Source: CAXDOZ01 sp963991145
Lineage (GTDB): Bacteria; Bacteroidota; Bacteroidia; Chitinophagales; JABDMM01
Assembly (NCBI GenBank): GCA_963991145.1
Contig: CAXDOZ010000049.1
Coordinates: 1 to 16,020, forward strand
DNA: 16,020 nt
Direction: 5' to 3'
In this document: positions 7,801 to 13,907 of the stretch, piece after piece
Position numbering within the stretch: position 1 is the first letter of the stretch
Layout of the letters: the number at the start of each line of letters is the position of its first letter
Made by a program: the position numbers and the translations under genes
The notes under the pieces: model-generated
What the model was told of the DNA's origin: nothing
The model's input: the letters and a program-made list of their open reading frames with translations, nothing else
Database searches by the model: none

Positions 7801-7951
7801 CTGGAAATGATGTAACAATATTGACCGATCTGACTTTAAATGGAGGCAGACTGTCTCTTGCCATATCACTGTATCTCGTTATTCCCAGGAATGAGAATAA
7901 GACCACAAGCATTATGACAAATACGTCGAAATTGAGGGCAAACCGAGTCAT
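4844..7951 (-). CDS. RND-superfamily efflux permease (inner-membrane pump)
   Basis: Proton-driven inner-membrane pump of a tripartite efflux system. At 1035 residues it is full AcrB-type length. The N-terminal membrane helix (about 8-26) is followed by a porter domain with SFPGGSPERVE (48-58). A membrane block spans about 337-480, with GMLVDNAIVMVE (394-405) in TM4. The second periplasmic half runs about 545-865, then a final membrane block (about 870-1025) has GIVINNAIVLIDRI (931-944) in TM10. AcrB uses D407, D408 and K940 to carry protons. Here the equivalents read D398, N399 and N935, a pattern I associate with SwrC-like RND proteins rather than AcrB. A lysine-rich cytosolic loop (KKDDKKKKKNKKN, 490-502) follows TM6. 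It starts 3 bases after the adaptor stop codon, so the channel, adaptor and pump form one operon. The substrate is unknown; drugs or lipophilic molecules are more likely than metals, because CusA-like features are missing. Confidence 0.95.
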   Translation of the reverse strand: MTRFALNFDVFVIMLVVLFSFLGITRYSDMARDSLPPFKVRSVNIVTSFPGGSPERVELLVTDKIEKKLQEMAELDYIESESRAGVSVVTVEILDSYDDLQPIYDEIRRKVNEVAPGLPDGCTYEIKDKDLVDVYGIIYSLTADGFTYRELYDVADDLRDALLKLDQAAKVEILGDQDERVYIDYDPARFAELGLSTDQIQNVLSKTNIIFPGGEVFIGTEQIIVEPSGDFESVEQIKRVIISDPSSPTIVYLGDVADVTRGYEMPRQSIVRVNGELGISLGINLKPGGNIVELGEQVDEVIDYYETIYPWGIEFTRTASQDVFVDKSVRDFQDNLVQSIVIVLIVMLLFLGLRTGIVVASLVPSVMVITLMIMSFMGIGLNQISLAALIMALGMLVDNAIVMVESTLVKMERGSDVREAVLASASELQVSLLISTLTTSAAFVAFYLAESIMADIVGPIFQVISIALLTSWVLAMTLIPLIATYLLKVKKDDKKKKKNKKNLFEKMADVYKPFLVFCLTHRLLFVGVILILFFSSIKLLDYVPKIFMPDSDRPLVTINVELPAGTRIDETENVVMGIEEYITETFLLPEDFEEGALGVTDFTSFIGEGAPKYDLGYTPPEKTTYTAHMLLNTTDEQFNDVVIDSISKFCYEHYPDLIPSVRRLGTGGGNLEPVAVRISGRNPDKLMQMANDVEKKLLAIPGTKNVRNDWGQKTKKAVIDIDQDRAQLAGITNQDVAISLETYLTGRAISNYREDDKTIPIVMINYTDEDDLVSRLETVSIFSQQTGNSVPLSQVAKVNFEWQYTKIARRDLFKTVTVISEFQPGTTASEITDQLVPWMKEYSSDFGFGYYYEWGGDLESQDENMGSVINYLPMAFGIIILLLVGQFNSLKKPLIILLTIPLGLIGVVLGLLIGKSYFGFFAFLGLISLAGIVINNAIVLIDRIDFEIDENKRKPADAVIAAAKERFRPILLTTATTVVGLIPLWLGGGIMFEPLALSILFGLLFATVLTLVFVPILYSAFYRVSYKGYKVPKDI

Positions 7952-7954
7952 CTA

Positions 7955-9043
7955 TTATTGCTTGAATTCAGGAAAATAAATAACTGACATACCATCTTTG
8001 ATACGGCTTAGTCCAGCAGTAATTATCAGATCACCTTCAGCAACCGGAGCATCGATCAATACCCCTTCATCGGTTACTCTGATAACATATACATACTCCT
8101 TGTAGGCCTTTCCTTTATTTTCATTTATATCCTTTAAGAGGAATACAAAATGACCCTTATCATCTTCTCCAACTGCAACAAGTGGAACCAGAAAATGAGA
8201 GACAGCATTCTTATCCGGATTAAAGATTACTTCAGCTGGAATTCCCGGTCTGATATCCTCATCCTTCTCCAGGATCTGAACATATACAGGATAGGTAGAA
8301 GATTCATTAGTTACATATGAGATCCTGGTAACAATCCCAGTTACCGTTTTATTCATCATTGAGGCAAACTTCACCTCAACTGTATCTCCCAATTTAACCT
8401 GATTGATATAGGTAACCGGAATTCCCACTTTCGCTTCAATATCTGACTCAGTTTCTAGTGAAACAACCTGAGTACCGGCATTCACATTCTCATTCACCTC
8501 CACAAACTTGTTTCCGATCACTCCGTTCATCGGAGCATAAAGATTGTAGTAGCTAAGCTCATTTGCTCGAAGAGCTACCGTTTGCTCTGCAGTTTCTCTA
8601 CCTGATTTAGCAGCGTCGAATTCATTCTTGGCATTTTCGTATTCTGCAAGAGATACGTTGTTCGCTTCATATAGATTCCTAACCCTTTCCATATTTGCCA
8701 GAGCATAAGTCTCAGTAACCTTGGCATTCTCTAACTGAGTGACACTATTCTGATAGGTGATCTTAGCATCTGCATCGTCAATTCGAGCGATCAGCTGATT
8801 CTTTGAAACCCTGTCACCTTCCTCAACATTCAGCTCTAAAAGAATTCCTGCAACTCGGAACGACAGGTTCATTTGTGTAGAGGATTGCGTAACCCCAGAA
8901 AAGACCTTTTGTCCCACTCCTGTGGAAGTCTGAATTTCGGTAAAGCGCACCGGTCTTATGATTTCCGGCTCTTCCTCTTCTGACTTGCAAGAGAAGATCA
9001 GCAAGAAGGCCGAAATGAAAAGTATTTGAATTCCGTACTTCAT
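7955..9043 (-). CDS. RND efflux periplasmic adaptor (membrane fusion protein), lipoprotein
   Basis: Links the inner-membrane pump to the outer-membrane channel. The 362-residue product begins with a lipoprotein signal peptide (hydrophobic 6-17, lipobox LIFSC with C19), so it should be lipid-anchored. Domain order fits the AcrA/MexA family: split biotinyl-lipoyl domain with halves SFRVAGILLELNVEEGDRVS (61-80) and LYAPMNGVIGNKFVEVNENV (168-187), a short alpha-helical hairpin between them (about 93-165), a beta-barrel (about 203-275) and a membrane-proximal domain to the end (AEGDLIITAGLSRIKDGMSV, 335-354). The residues right after the cysteine are KSEEEEPE, an acidic run resembling Bacteroidota surface-export signals, although surface location would not suit an adaptor. 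Spacing is 3 bases from the channel gene upstream and 3 bases to the permease gene downstream. Confidence 0.95.
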   Translation of the reverse strand: MKYGIQILFISAFLLIFSCKSEEEEPEIIRPVRFTEIQTSTGVGQKVFSGVTQSSTQMNLSFRVAGILLELNVEEGDRVSKNQLIARIDDADAKITYQNSVTQLENAKVTETYALANMERVRNLYEANNVSLAEYENAKNEFDAAKSGRETAEQTVALRANELSYYNLYAPMNGVIGNKFVEVNENVNAGTQVVSLETESDIEAKVGIPVTYINQVKLGDTVEVKFASMMNKTVTGIVTRISYVTNESSTYPVYVQILEKDEDIRPGIPAEVIFNPDKNAVSHFLVPLVAVGEDDKGHFVFLLKDINENKGKAYKEYVYVIRVTDEGVLIDAPVAEGDLIITAGLSRIKDGMSVIYFPEFKQ

Positions 9044-9046
9044 AGT

Positions 9047-11395
9047 TTATTCGTTTTCCGGGTTGGGGTCAAACTGTAAAAAGTCATTGATCAATTGCAT
9101 ATTCTCATCCTTTGATCTCACCAGGAGGAATGAACCTGTTAGTCTCTCCAACTGTAGGACATTGATCAGATAATTGTATTCAGAATTGATGTAAGCCAGC
9201 TCTGCAGAAAGTGCATTGTTCTGAGCATCGATCAATTCAACAATTGAAACCGTACCCTCAGAATAAGAATCCTGGGTTAGGTCCAAAGCTTTCGATGCAG
9301 CATCTGCGGCTTCTTTTGTGAATGTGATATTGGTTGAGGCCGTAACTACATTCAGTACTTGTTGACGAATTGCCTCTTCAAGATCGAGCAGGAATCTCTG
9401 CTTCTCATTTTCCTGAAGCATCAGATCGATCTTAGATTGCTGAACCTGCACATTTCTCTCACTTCCTCTGAATAATGGAATACTTGCAACAGCTCCAACA
9501 CTCCAGAAATATTTTGGTGCGACAAGACCAATTCCGCCTGGATCAAATCCTGCTCCTCCTCGATAGAAGTTTCCTGTACCATTTGCGAAAACCGAAACAT
9601 CTGGGATAAATCGATCTCTACTAAACATCCCTAATCTCTGTTCGATCGCTCTAACATTTTCATCGATCTGCATTAAACCTGGAAGGGATTCCTGAGCCTG
9701 AACAAACAGCCACTCCATTCCTTTTTCAAGTCCCTGATCATTAGCAACATAACCTGCTAGAGATTCCTCTTCATAGCGATCAAATGGGTAACTACTCAAA
9801 CTGGCATCAACCAGATCAAAATCTTCATTAAGCGGGAAGTTCATCAATTTGCTCAGGCTGATCTTTGCCTGATGAAGTTCGTTTCTAGCCGCTACCACAT
9901 CCTGACTTGCAATGGCGAGGTTACTCTCCCATCTGTATACTTCAGATCTACCAGAATAGCCTACCTGTAACCTTTGATTCGCAATGTTAAGGTTGATCTG
10001 AGTAATTTCTTTATTGGACTCCCTGATCCTTAATTGGGCTTCACTTCTTAGGATATTCAAATAAGAGACCATTCCATCAAGCATTACATCAAGCACCTCT
10101 TCCTGATAACCGTATTCTGCTGCTGCACGCAAAGTCTTTTGAATTCTAACCTGTGTAAATGGAAGTTCTGAATAAACCAATTGCTCGAATTGTAATTTCC
10201 CTCCCACTACATACTGAGGGAACAACCCCCCTGTGGCCTCGGCGTAGTTTGGATCGTTGATCGTAGCGTCTACTGTGGCGTTAATGAAAGGCAAAATTTG
10301 AGCTCTCGAAATACCAACTTCTCTGGCAGTGCTTTCAAATCGATAGTTTGCTGAGGAAATGGTCAGGTTGGCATCCATTACGCGTTCAACTACCTGCTCA
10401 AAGCTGTATTCCTTTCCGGTAAAAACCTCATCTCGATTGATGGTCGGGTATTTCTCAAGGACATCAAAACTTGGACTAAAGTCAATAAGATCAGCGATTG
10501 CCATGTTTATGATAATCGGATACTTGAGGTCAATTTCAACTTTAAGTGATGAAGCGTCCTTCTTATTGACAAAGATATCTTCTGTTTGCAATGCTAGCCT
10601 GCGCATGATCTGAGGCATATCCTCTTCGGTACTTCTAAAGATCAGAGACTTTGAATCAAGTACGTCTCCTGCAAGACTTAGAGTAGGGTATCGGCCAATA
10701 TTGAGAGCATCAATAACATCACTCTTGTGTTCTTCTGTCATTCCCAGCATTGGACCAAAAAGAACTGCATCCACAGATTCAGGGATTGCTTTTAGTACTG
10801 CTTCAGGATCATCATCTGATCCTATCATAACATACCTTGATGGAATGACTTCAAAAATATCTTCCAGGTACTCATTTGCTCTAACCACCTCCGCAACTCT
10901 ATAATCAAGTATGATCGCAATTTCCTCAAAAGGGTAGATCTCATAAAAGTCAAAGAGCTCAGACCTATTGCTATTCAAGCTTATATAAGCAAGATTATGA
11001 ACCCCACTCGTACCTTCATGTGTCATGGGATAACCCTGGATTGTGGGATTAATCACTCCAAAGACAATTGTGGGTTTCAGGTACTCTTCTACTGTAGTAA
11101 GTTGGGTAGCGACATAGGTCCCATAAACAATAATGAGGTCTACATCAGGATCGTTTGAAAGCTCATTAAACTTGTTATTAATGTCCTTTCTGGAAAGATC
11201 GTGGAAATAGATATCGTCCTCCTCAAGACTCACCTGGTACTTCGACCCAATTATTCCAAGAAGGTCAGATCGATACATCTCAAAATGCTCCCTTTCATAT
11301 CCGGGGTCTGAGATAATCTTGATGTTCAAATCTTGCGCATGCAAGGAACAAAAAAGGAAGAGTGAAATGGCAGACAGGAGTAGTCTTAGCCTCAT
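9047..11395 (-). CDS. TolC-family outer-membrane efflux channel with N-terminal periplasmic-binding-protein-like domain
   Basis: With ATG at 11395-11393 the product has 782 residues, far longer than the usual 420-500 of TolC proteins. A TTG two codons upstream (11401) is an alternative start. I prefer the ATG because MRLRLLLSAISLFLFCSLHA is a complete signal peptide, with cleavage before Q21. Residues about 23-320 look like a two-lobe alpha/beta periplasmic binding domain of the ABC_sub_bind (PF04392) type: DLIIVYGTYVATQL (86-99), TIVFGVINPTIQGYP (109-123), ELFDFYEIYPFEEIAIILDY (146-165), and a closing segment VEIDLKYPIIINMAIADL (286-303) like the family's 'vinlktAkalGl' ending. Residues about 326-782 are a typical outer-membrane efflux protein with two helical repeats (QRLQVGYSGRSEVYRWESNL near 474-493; SEGTVSIVELIDAQNNAL near 712-729) and a strand near IPLFRGSERN (639-648). 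The channel assignment is firm; the binding-domain family is my reading and its ligand is unknown. It is the first gene of the three-gene efflux operon. Confidence 0.9.
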   Translation of the reverse strand: MRLRLLLSAISLFLFCSLHAQDLNIKIISDPGYEREHFEMYRSDLLGIIGSKYQVSLEEDDIYFHDLSRKDINNKFNELSNDPDVDLIIVYGTYVATQLTTVEEYLKPTIVFGVINPTIQGYPMTHEGTSGVHNLAYISLNSNRSELFDFYEIYPFEEIAIILDYRVAEVVRANEYLEDIFEVIPSRYVMIGSDDDPEAVLKAIPESVDAVLFGPMLGMTEEHKSDVIDALNIGRYPTLSLAGDVLDSKSLIFRSTEEDMPQIMRRLALQTEDIFVNKKDASSLKVEIDLKYPIIINMAIADLIDFSPSFDVLEKYPTINRDEVFTGKEYSFEQVVERVMDANLTISSANYRFESTAREVGISRAQILPFINATVDATINDPNYAEATGGLFPQYVVGGKLQFEQLVYSELPFTQVRIQKTLRAAAEYGYQEEVLDVMLDGMVSYLNILRSEAQLRIRESNKEITQINLNIANQRLQVGYSGRSEVYRWESNLAIASQDVVAARNELHQAKISLSKLMNFPLNEDFDLVDASLSSYPFDRYEEESLAGYVANDQGLEKGMEWLFVQAQESLPGLMQIDENVRAIEQRLGMFSRDRFIPDVSVFANGTGNFYRGGAGFDPGGIGLVAPKYFWSVGAVASIPLFRGSERNVQVQQSKIDLMLQENEKQRFLLDLEEAIRQQVLNVVTASTNITFTKEAADAASKALDLTQDSYSEGTVSIVELIDAQNNALSAELAYINSEYNYLINVLQLERLTGSFLLVRSKDENMQLINDFLQFDPNPENE

Positions 11396-11425
11396 ATGCA
11401 AAGGGTTATTAATCTAAAGTAAGAG

Positions 11426-11451
11426 CTTTTTAGATTATAAGCCTAGAAAAG
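11426..11451 (-). promoter_or_regulatory. Candidate promoter/operator for the efflux operon
   Basis: The 68-base gap between the radical SAM gene and the channel gene contains, on the minus strand, CTTTTCTAG-GCTTATAAT-CTAAAAAG. This is an imperfect inverted repeat (CTTTTCTAG/CTAAAAAG) around a TATAAT hexamer at 11439-11434, about 38 bases before the channel ATG. The same nine bases GCTTATAAT occur upstream of the radical SAM gene. Bacteroidota primary promoters normally use TAnnTTTG, so the role is uncertain. Confidence 0.3.
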
Positions 11452-11463
11452 AGATACACTAAG

Positions 11464-12417
11464 TCAGGCTTGATGCCTAAGTGTTGATCCGTGCTCCTCT
11501 TTTGGGTCCATTGATTTGAGATGATGCTCGAAGAACTTGTCGCAATAAAGGCAGATATTCCCCAGTTTCTCTGTTTGTTTCTTTGCTTCTTCCTCACTTA
11601 ATCCAAGGCTTTCACCCATTTGCCAGGGCCTGCCTTCATTAAGCTTTTGAAAGATTGGGTTCTCCGCTACGCGGGATAGGATATCAGCTATCTTTTCTTT
11701 TCTCGCATCTCCGAGAGGAAACTTCGTTCCCGGGCAACATGGATTCACTCTCCACAGCTGAATACTGATCTCCTGAGGAATGTCATCATAGCCTCCAAGG
11801 AAGTTTCTGGCACCTGATAAAATGCTGCAGAAATTATGCTTTGGATCTCTTAACCAATTGTTCTTTTCCAAAGCTCTGCCCCGGGCCCAGTTTCCTCCCA
11901 GCCACATTTCTTCAGAGGCTCCCCAATATCCCCAGCTAAGATTTGATTCGTGCAAATAGGTATCCTTCTCAATCAGGGGATCTGAATGCTCATCGCTGAC
12001 ACCTCGTGAATTGAAGAGTTTTCTCAGTTTCTCGAGATGCTCTCCAGCTTGCTGGTGATATCGGTCTATGCTTGCTATGTCAAATCTGCTCACACCTTTC
12101 TCTATCAGAGTATCTAGAATTCTCTCATTGAGAAGGTCGCCATTGGTTTGGATCATTACTTGAGTGCTTTTTCCATACCGCTCTTTGATCTTATCCAGAA
12201 TTGCATAGAGCTTCTTCTTCTCTGAAAGAGGCTCACCGCCTGATAAGATTATTCGATCAATGCGATCAGGCAGATTGTCTACGATATCCAGGCATTCCTC
12301 TAAGGAAATTGTATGGCCTGTGGGACTCGATAAATTGTAACAATGGTCGCAGGAATCGTTGCATTTCTGAGTAAAAACCCAGTAAAGAGATTCGCAGTGA
12401 TTTGGATCAAATGGCAT
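11464..12417 (-). CDS. Radical SAM enzyme of unknown substrate with C-terminal cysteine cluster
   Basis: From ATG at 12417-12415 the product is 317 residues. A longer frame back to a TTG at 12459 would add 14 low-complexity residues (FSSSKSEVLVSSL) and is less likely. The iron-sulfur motif CNDSCDHC gives C19, C23 and C26 (CxxxCxxC), the cluster that binds S-adenosylmethionine and starts radical chemistry. IILSGGEPL (56-64) holds the GGEP SAM-contact motif and QTNGDLL lies at 90-96. The C-terminal third has further cysteines: C197, NPCCPGTKFPLGDARKEKI (C227, C228) and CLYC (C289, C292), with spacing suggestive of a SPASM-like auxiliary cluster. SPASM enzymes often modify peptides or proteins, or act as sulfatase maturases. 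I see no precursor peptide or sulfatase here, so no function is assigned. It is divergent from the T9SS-sorted protein gene and 68 bases upstream of the efflux operon, possibly in the same transcript. Confidence 0.85.
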   Translation of the reverse strand: MPFDPNHCESLYWVFTQKCNDSCDHCYNLSSPTGHTISLEECLDIVDNLPDRIDRIILSGGEPLSEKKKLYAILDKIKERYGKSTQVMIQTNGDLLNERILDTLIEKGVSRFDIASIDRYHQQAGEHLEKLRKLFNSRGVSDEHSDPLIEKDTYLHESNLSWGYWGASEEMWLGGNWARGRALEKNNWLRDPKHNFCSILSGARNFLGGYDDIPQEISIQLWRVNPCCPGTKFPLGDARKEKIADILSRVAENPIFQKLNEGRPWQMGESLGLSEEEAKKQTEKLGNICLYCDKFFEHHLKSMDPKEEHGSTLRHQA

Positions 12418-12491
12418 GAGCGATGAAACTAAAACTTCTGATTTAGACGAAGAAAACAAATCATCTTACAGAAGAGGCAACTAAAAGCGAC

Positions 12492-12500
12492 ATTATAAGC
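12492..12500 (-). promoter_or_regulatory. Promoter-like GCTTATAAT upstream of the radical SAM gene
   Basis: Read on minus, GCTTATAAT lies about 75 bases before the chosen radical SAM start, in the 104-base divergent region shared with the T9SS cargo gene. It is identical to the nine bases at 11442-11434 before the efflux operon. Sequence coincidence is the only evidence. Confidence 0.25.
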
Positions 12501-12521
12501 GTAATCTTTAAAACACCCATT

Positions 12522-13445
12522 ATGAATCGTTCAATCCTCCTTCTGCCCTTGTTATTAGTTTTTCCAATGCTTTTAAGTGCGCAGCTATTGCCTAATGGCA
12601 ATTTTGAGAGTTGGGATTCCTCAAATCGAGCAGCTCCTTTTGACTGGCTTGAACCAAGTGAATGGGTGAGTTCAAATCCATTGACAGAGTTCAGTGCTGC
12701 TGCAGTGAGTAAAAGTAATGATGCTCTTAGTGGAGATTATTCAACTGAGATTCTTACAACCAATATTCAAACCACTATTCCGAGTTATCAGCCTAGTTTC
12801 ATTGCACTTGGCGATGCTGAACTCCTTCCTCTATGGGCAACAAATAGATTCACCGTGATTGAATCTTCCGGAGGGATTCCAGCTCCTGCCGGAATCAGTG
12901 GAATTTCAGGTTTTTATAAATTCTCATCAAGCTCAATGGGTGATTCGGCAGAGGTAAGAGCATATTTAAAACATCGGCCCGGACCGGGCCAAAGCCCAAT
13001 TTTTGTAAGAGGTGGGGAGCTAAGCCTTAGGCCTGCAAACACCTGGACTTCTTTTGAGCTCGACTTTGATAGTCTTGCTCCTCAAGCTGGAGATTCTCTG
13101 GTAGTGATTGTTTACTCAACCAAAAAGGATGCTCCACTTCAGGGAGGGAATCTGAAAATTGACTCATTGACATACAAAACTCAAACAACCAGTATTCCTG
13201 CTATCGGGAATTTTGATTTGAGTATTTATCCTAATCCTGCTACAGATAAGGTCAGCTATACGCTTTGGGGTGATGTTCCTGCTGCAATTCGCATGTTCGA
13301 TATTGTTGGAAATGAAGTGATCAGAGTTTCATTCCCCGAAAAAGAAGGAACAATTGATGTTTCGAGCCTAAGCGAAGGGGTTTATTTGCTTCAATTTGTG
13401 TTCAGAGACAGGATTGAGACGAAAAAGCTAACCGTCAACAATTAA
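12522..13445 (+). CDS. Secreted protein with type IX secretion C-terminal sorting domain
   Basis: A 307-residue exported protein. A signal peptide (MNRSILLLPLLLVFPMLLSA, cleavage before Q21) is followed by LPNGNFESWD, a start typical of PCMD/carbohydrate-binding-like beta-sandwich proteins of Bacteroidota. A beta-rich middle has GISGFYKF (126-133), DSAEVRAYLKHRP (141-153), NTWTSFELDFDSL (173-185) and DSLVVIVYST (191-200). The last 75 residues are a Por-type sorting domain: DLSIYPNPATDKVSY (232-246), IRMFDIVGNEV (256-266), IDVSSLSEGVYLLQF (278-292) and a final KKLTV. This domain directs passage through the T9SS and attachment to the cell surface or release. No catalytic residues are recognisable, so it is probably a binding or structural surface protein. 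It is a single-gene transcript, divergent from the radical SAM gene and closed by the terminator right after its stop codon. Confidence 0.9.
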   Translation: MNRSILLLPLLLVFPMLLSAQLLPNGNFESWDSSNRAAPFDWLEPSEWVSSNPLTEFSAAAVSKSNDALSGDYSTEILTTNIQTTIPSYQPSFIALGDAELLPLWATNRFTVIESSGGIPAPAGISGISGFYKFSSSSMGDSAEVRAYLKHRPGPGQSPIFVRGGELSLRPANTWTSFELDFDSLAPQAGDSLVVIVYSTKKDAPLQGGNLKIDSLTYKTQTTSIPAIGNFDLSIYPNPATDKVSYTLWGDVPAAIRMFDIVGNEVIRVSFPEKEGTIDVSSLSEGVYLLQFVFRDRIETKKLTVNN

Positions 13446-13475
13446 AAAAGCCTCTAACGAGAGAGGCTTTATTTT
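13446..13475 (+). terminator. Rho-independent terminator after the T9SS cargo gene
   Basis: A perfect 7-base stem AGCCTCT/AGAGGCT (13449-13455 with 13462-13468), extended by A-T pairs, has a 6-base loop AACGAG. An A-run precedes it and TTATTTT follows. It begins directly after the TAA stop at 13443-13445, so it ends that transcript and insulates the feo genes. Confidence 0.9.
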
Positions 13476-13603
13476 GATTGCTACCGTCCGCGGCGAGGTT
13501 TCAATCTACATTTCTTTCCTGATAATCAAGCATTAATAAAATGTGCTTGTAGGGATATATTACGGCAGTTTCATATTAGGGTTACATTTTCTCCAAAAAA
13601 AAT

Positions 13604-13649
13604 CTGATCCCTTTATCAAATCAGGTGTTATCTGAATGCCCTACCTTTG
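13604..13649 (+). promoter_or_regulatory. Candidate feoAB promoter with inverted-repeat operator
   Basis: TACCTTTG at 13642-13649 matches the Bacteroidota -7 consensus TAnnTTTG and ends 24 bases before the feoA GTG, a plausible leader. No TTTG is present about 20 bases upstream. That position is instead occupied by the inverted repeat CTGAT-N11-ATCAG (13604-13608 and 13620-13624), which may be a regulator site, for instance for an iron-responsive protein. It does not resemble the classical Fur box. The rest of 13476-13673 shows nothing else I can name. Confidence 0.4.
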
Positions 13650-13673
13650 GCTTACTTAAAATCAATCTAAATA

Positions 13674-13907
13674 GTGGCATACAGTCTGGCAGATATGGAA
13701 TCAGGGGATTCAGGAGAGATTCTGGAGTTGGTAGAAGGACCAATGCAAGTCAAGCTATTGGAGATGGGACTAATTCCCGGGGAGAAGATCCACCTTAAGT
13801 ACAAAGCCCCAATGGGCGACCCTTACTGCGTCTTTGTTGCAGGTTACCAACTTGCACTGGGTAAGGATATCGCTGAAAGCATTCTTCTTAAAGAAAGGTC
13901 TAGATGA
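13674..13907 (+). CDS. feoA: Ferrous iron transport accessory protein FeoA
   Basis: A 77-residue SH3-like cytoplasmic protein that supports the FeoB ferrous iron transporter. YSLADMESGDSGEILEL (3-19) is the standard FeoA opening ('LsdlkpGesgrI'), and LLEMGLIPGEKIHLKYKAPMGDP (29-51) carries the conserved 'L..mGl.pG..i......p.GdP' core. The start is GTG at 13674. An in-frame TAA two codons earlier excludes a longer form, and the first downstream ATG (13695) would remove the conserved first strand. The stop TGA overlaps the feoB ATG by 4 bases (ATGA at 13904-13907), indicating translational coupling. Confidence 0.92.
   Translation: MAYSLADMESGDSGEILELVEGPMQVKLLEMGLIPGEKIHLKYKAPMGDPYCVFVAGYQLALGKDIAESILLKERSR

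Noticed and set aside
12418..12459. Longer radical SAM start at TTG 12459
   Set aside because: It would add 14 Ser-rich residues unlike family starts; the ATG at 12417 sits a normal distance before CxxxCxxC.
12418..12521. Short peptide gene (possible radical SAM substrate) in the divergent region
   Set aside because: The plus-strand ATG at 12423 opens only about seven codons before a stop, and I found no conserved precursor-like sequence.
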